A stretch of DNA of 64,000 nucleotides from Kitasatospora albolonga (GTDB lineage Bacteria > Actinomycetota > Actinomycetes > Streptomycetales > Streptomycetaceae). Positions 63,629 to 64,000 of the stretch are shown in pieces. A model generated the notes under the pieces. The model ran no database searches and had not been told where the DNA came from. It saw only the letters and a program-made list of their open reading frames with translations. A program made the translations under genes and the position numbers. The stretch covers positions 6,132,001 to 6,196,000 of the forward strand of contig CP020563.1 in the NCBI GenBank assembly GCA_002082585.1, given 5' to 3'. The stretch's first letter is position 1. Each line of letters begins with the position of its first letter.

Positions 63629-64000
63629 ATGAACGGTGGCACCCGCCAGGGCATCGACCTCACCCGCGTGCTCCACGCCCCCCAGCGGCGGGTCTTCGCC
63701 GCCTGGACGTCACCGGAGGACTTCGCCGCCTGGTACGGCGGTGAGGCCGACGTGCCGCTGGACCGGGTCTCGATGGACGTCCGGCCCGGCGGCGCGTGGA
63801 GCCTGGTCATCGTGATGCCGGGCGTCGAGATGCCCTTCCACGGGGTGTACCGGGAGGTGAGCGAGCCCGACGGGCTGGTCATGACGCTCAAGGACGGCTC
63901 CGCGCCGAAGGACCCGGAGGGCACGGAGAGCACGGAGGGCGAGACCGTCACCGTGACCTTCACCGATCTGGGGGACGGCACCACCGAGCTGGCCTTCCAG
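63629..64000 (+). CDS. SRPBCC/AHSA1-family protein (partial, 3' end outside window)
   Basis: The 124 visible residues begin MNGGTRQGIDLTRVLHAPQRR and continue with VFAAWTSPEDFAAWYG, then VRPGGAWSLVIVMP and FHGVYREVSEPDGLVMTL. This is the pattern of the Aha1/START-like (SRPBCC) family, small proteins with a hydrophobic pocket. The ligand is unknown. The ATG has GACGAGG upstream. The frame is open to the window edge. Confidence 0.85.
   Translation, partial: MNGGTRQGIDLTRVLHAPQRRVFAAWTSPEDFAAWYGGEADVPLDRVSMDVRPGGAWSLVIVMPGVEMPFHGVYREVSEPDGLVMTLKDGSAPKDPEGTESTEGETVTVTFTDLGDGTTELAFQ

Noticed and set aside
61693..63984. A 763-codon minus-strand frame spanning thiQ and beyond
   Set aside because: Most of it is antisense to a clear thiQ gene. 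Only the 63000-63441 part looks protein-like, so it is reported as a possible broken gene instead.

Overview
The window is a 64 kb piece of a Streptomyces chromosome. Base composition is very GC-rich, third codon positions are strongly G/C, GTG starts are frequent and TTA codons are almost absent. Several genes occur only in this group or are typical of it: nsdA, whiG, a run of four type I signal peptidase genes, the amtB-glnK-glnD locus and glcP. From memory, the order matches the conserved core around SCO5559-SCO5628 of S. coelicolor. No tRNA, rRNA, CRISPR array, integrase or intact insertion sequence was seen.

Layout. (1) 1-5.6 kb: plsC (partial), gpsA, ddl, a stand-alone Lrp-type effector domain, thiL, thiD, rpmB. 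(2) 5.8-15.6 kb: a DAK2/FakA-like kinase, recG, rsmD, coaD, a DivIVA-like coiled coil, the YceD protein, rpmF, rnc, mutM and a convergent HxlR regulator. (3) 15.6-26 kb: a secreted CAP-domain protein, acylphosphatase, a 70-residue coiled-coil protein, smc, the sugar permease glcP, a luciferase-like oxidoreductase and ftsY. (4) 26-36 kb: an orphan primase/polymerase-domain gene, nsdA, the nitrogen locus amtB-glnK then glnD behind a GlnR-type operator, and ffh. (5) 36-45.4 kb: a methyltransferase, a SprT-like zinc protein, rpsP-khpA-rimM-trmD-rplS, four signal peptidase genes, a NUDIX gene and a DUF2469 gene. (6) 45.5-51.9 kb: yraN, comM-like, dprA, whiG, a TetR regulator and an M23 peptidase. 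(7) 52-58.7 kb: rpsB-tsf, pyrH-frr-cdsA, a small accessory gene and rlmN. (8) 58.7-64 kb: a TPP riboswitch, thiB-thiP-thiQ, a broken gene and a partial AHSA1-type gene.

How the genes work together. Most are housekeeping: protein targeting (ftsY, ffh, signal peptidases), ribosome building and RNA modification, chromosome segregation (smc), DNA repair or uptake (recG, mutM, comM, dprA) and phospholipid synthesis (plsC, gpsA, cdsA). Thiamine appears twice: the kinases thiL and thiD at one end, and the riboswitch-controlled uptake system at the other. Two developmental regulators (nsdA, whiG) and two genes with rare TTA codons (dprA, the M23 peptidase) link the window to the sporulation programme.

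The most unusual theme is expansion of short, degenerate, GC-rich tandem repeats at otherwise conserved places. They lie between recG and rsmD, inside the SMC hinge, across about 1.1 kb between glnK and glnD, over the start of dprA, and at both ends of the M23 gene. A second point of interest is a 40-base duplication of the rlmN start that flanks a lower-GC accessory gene.
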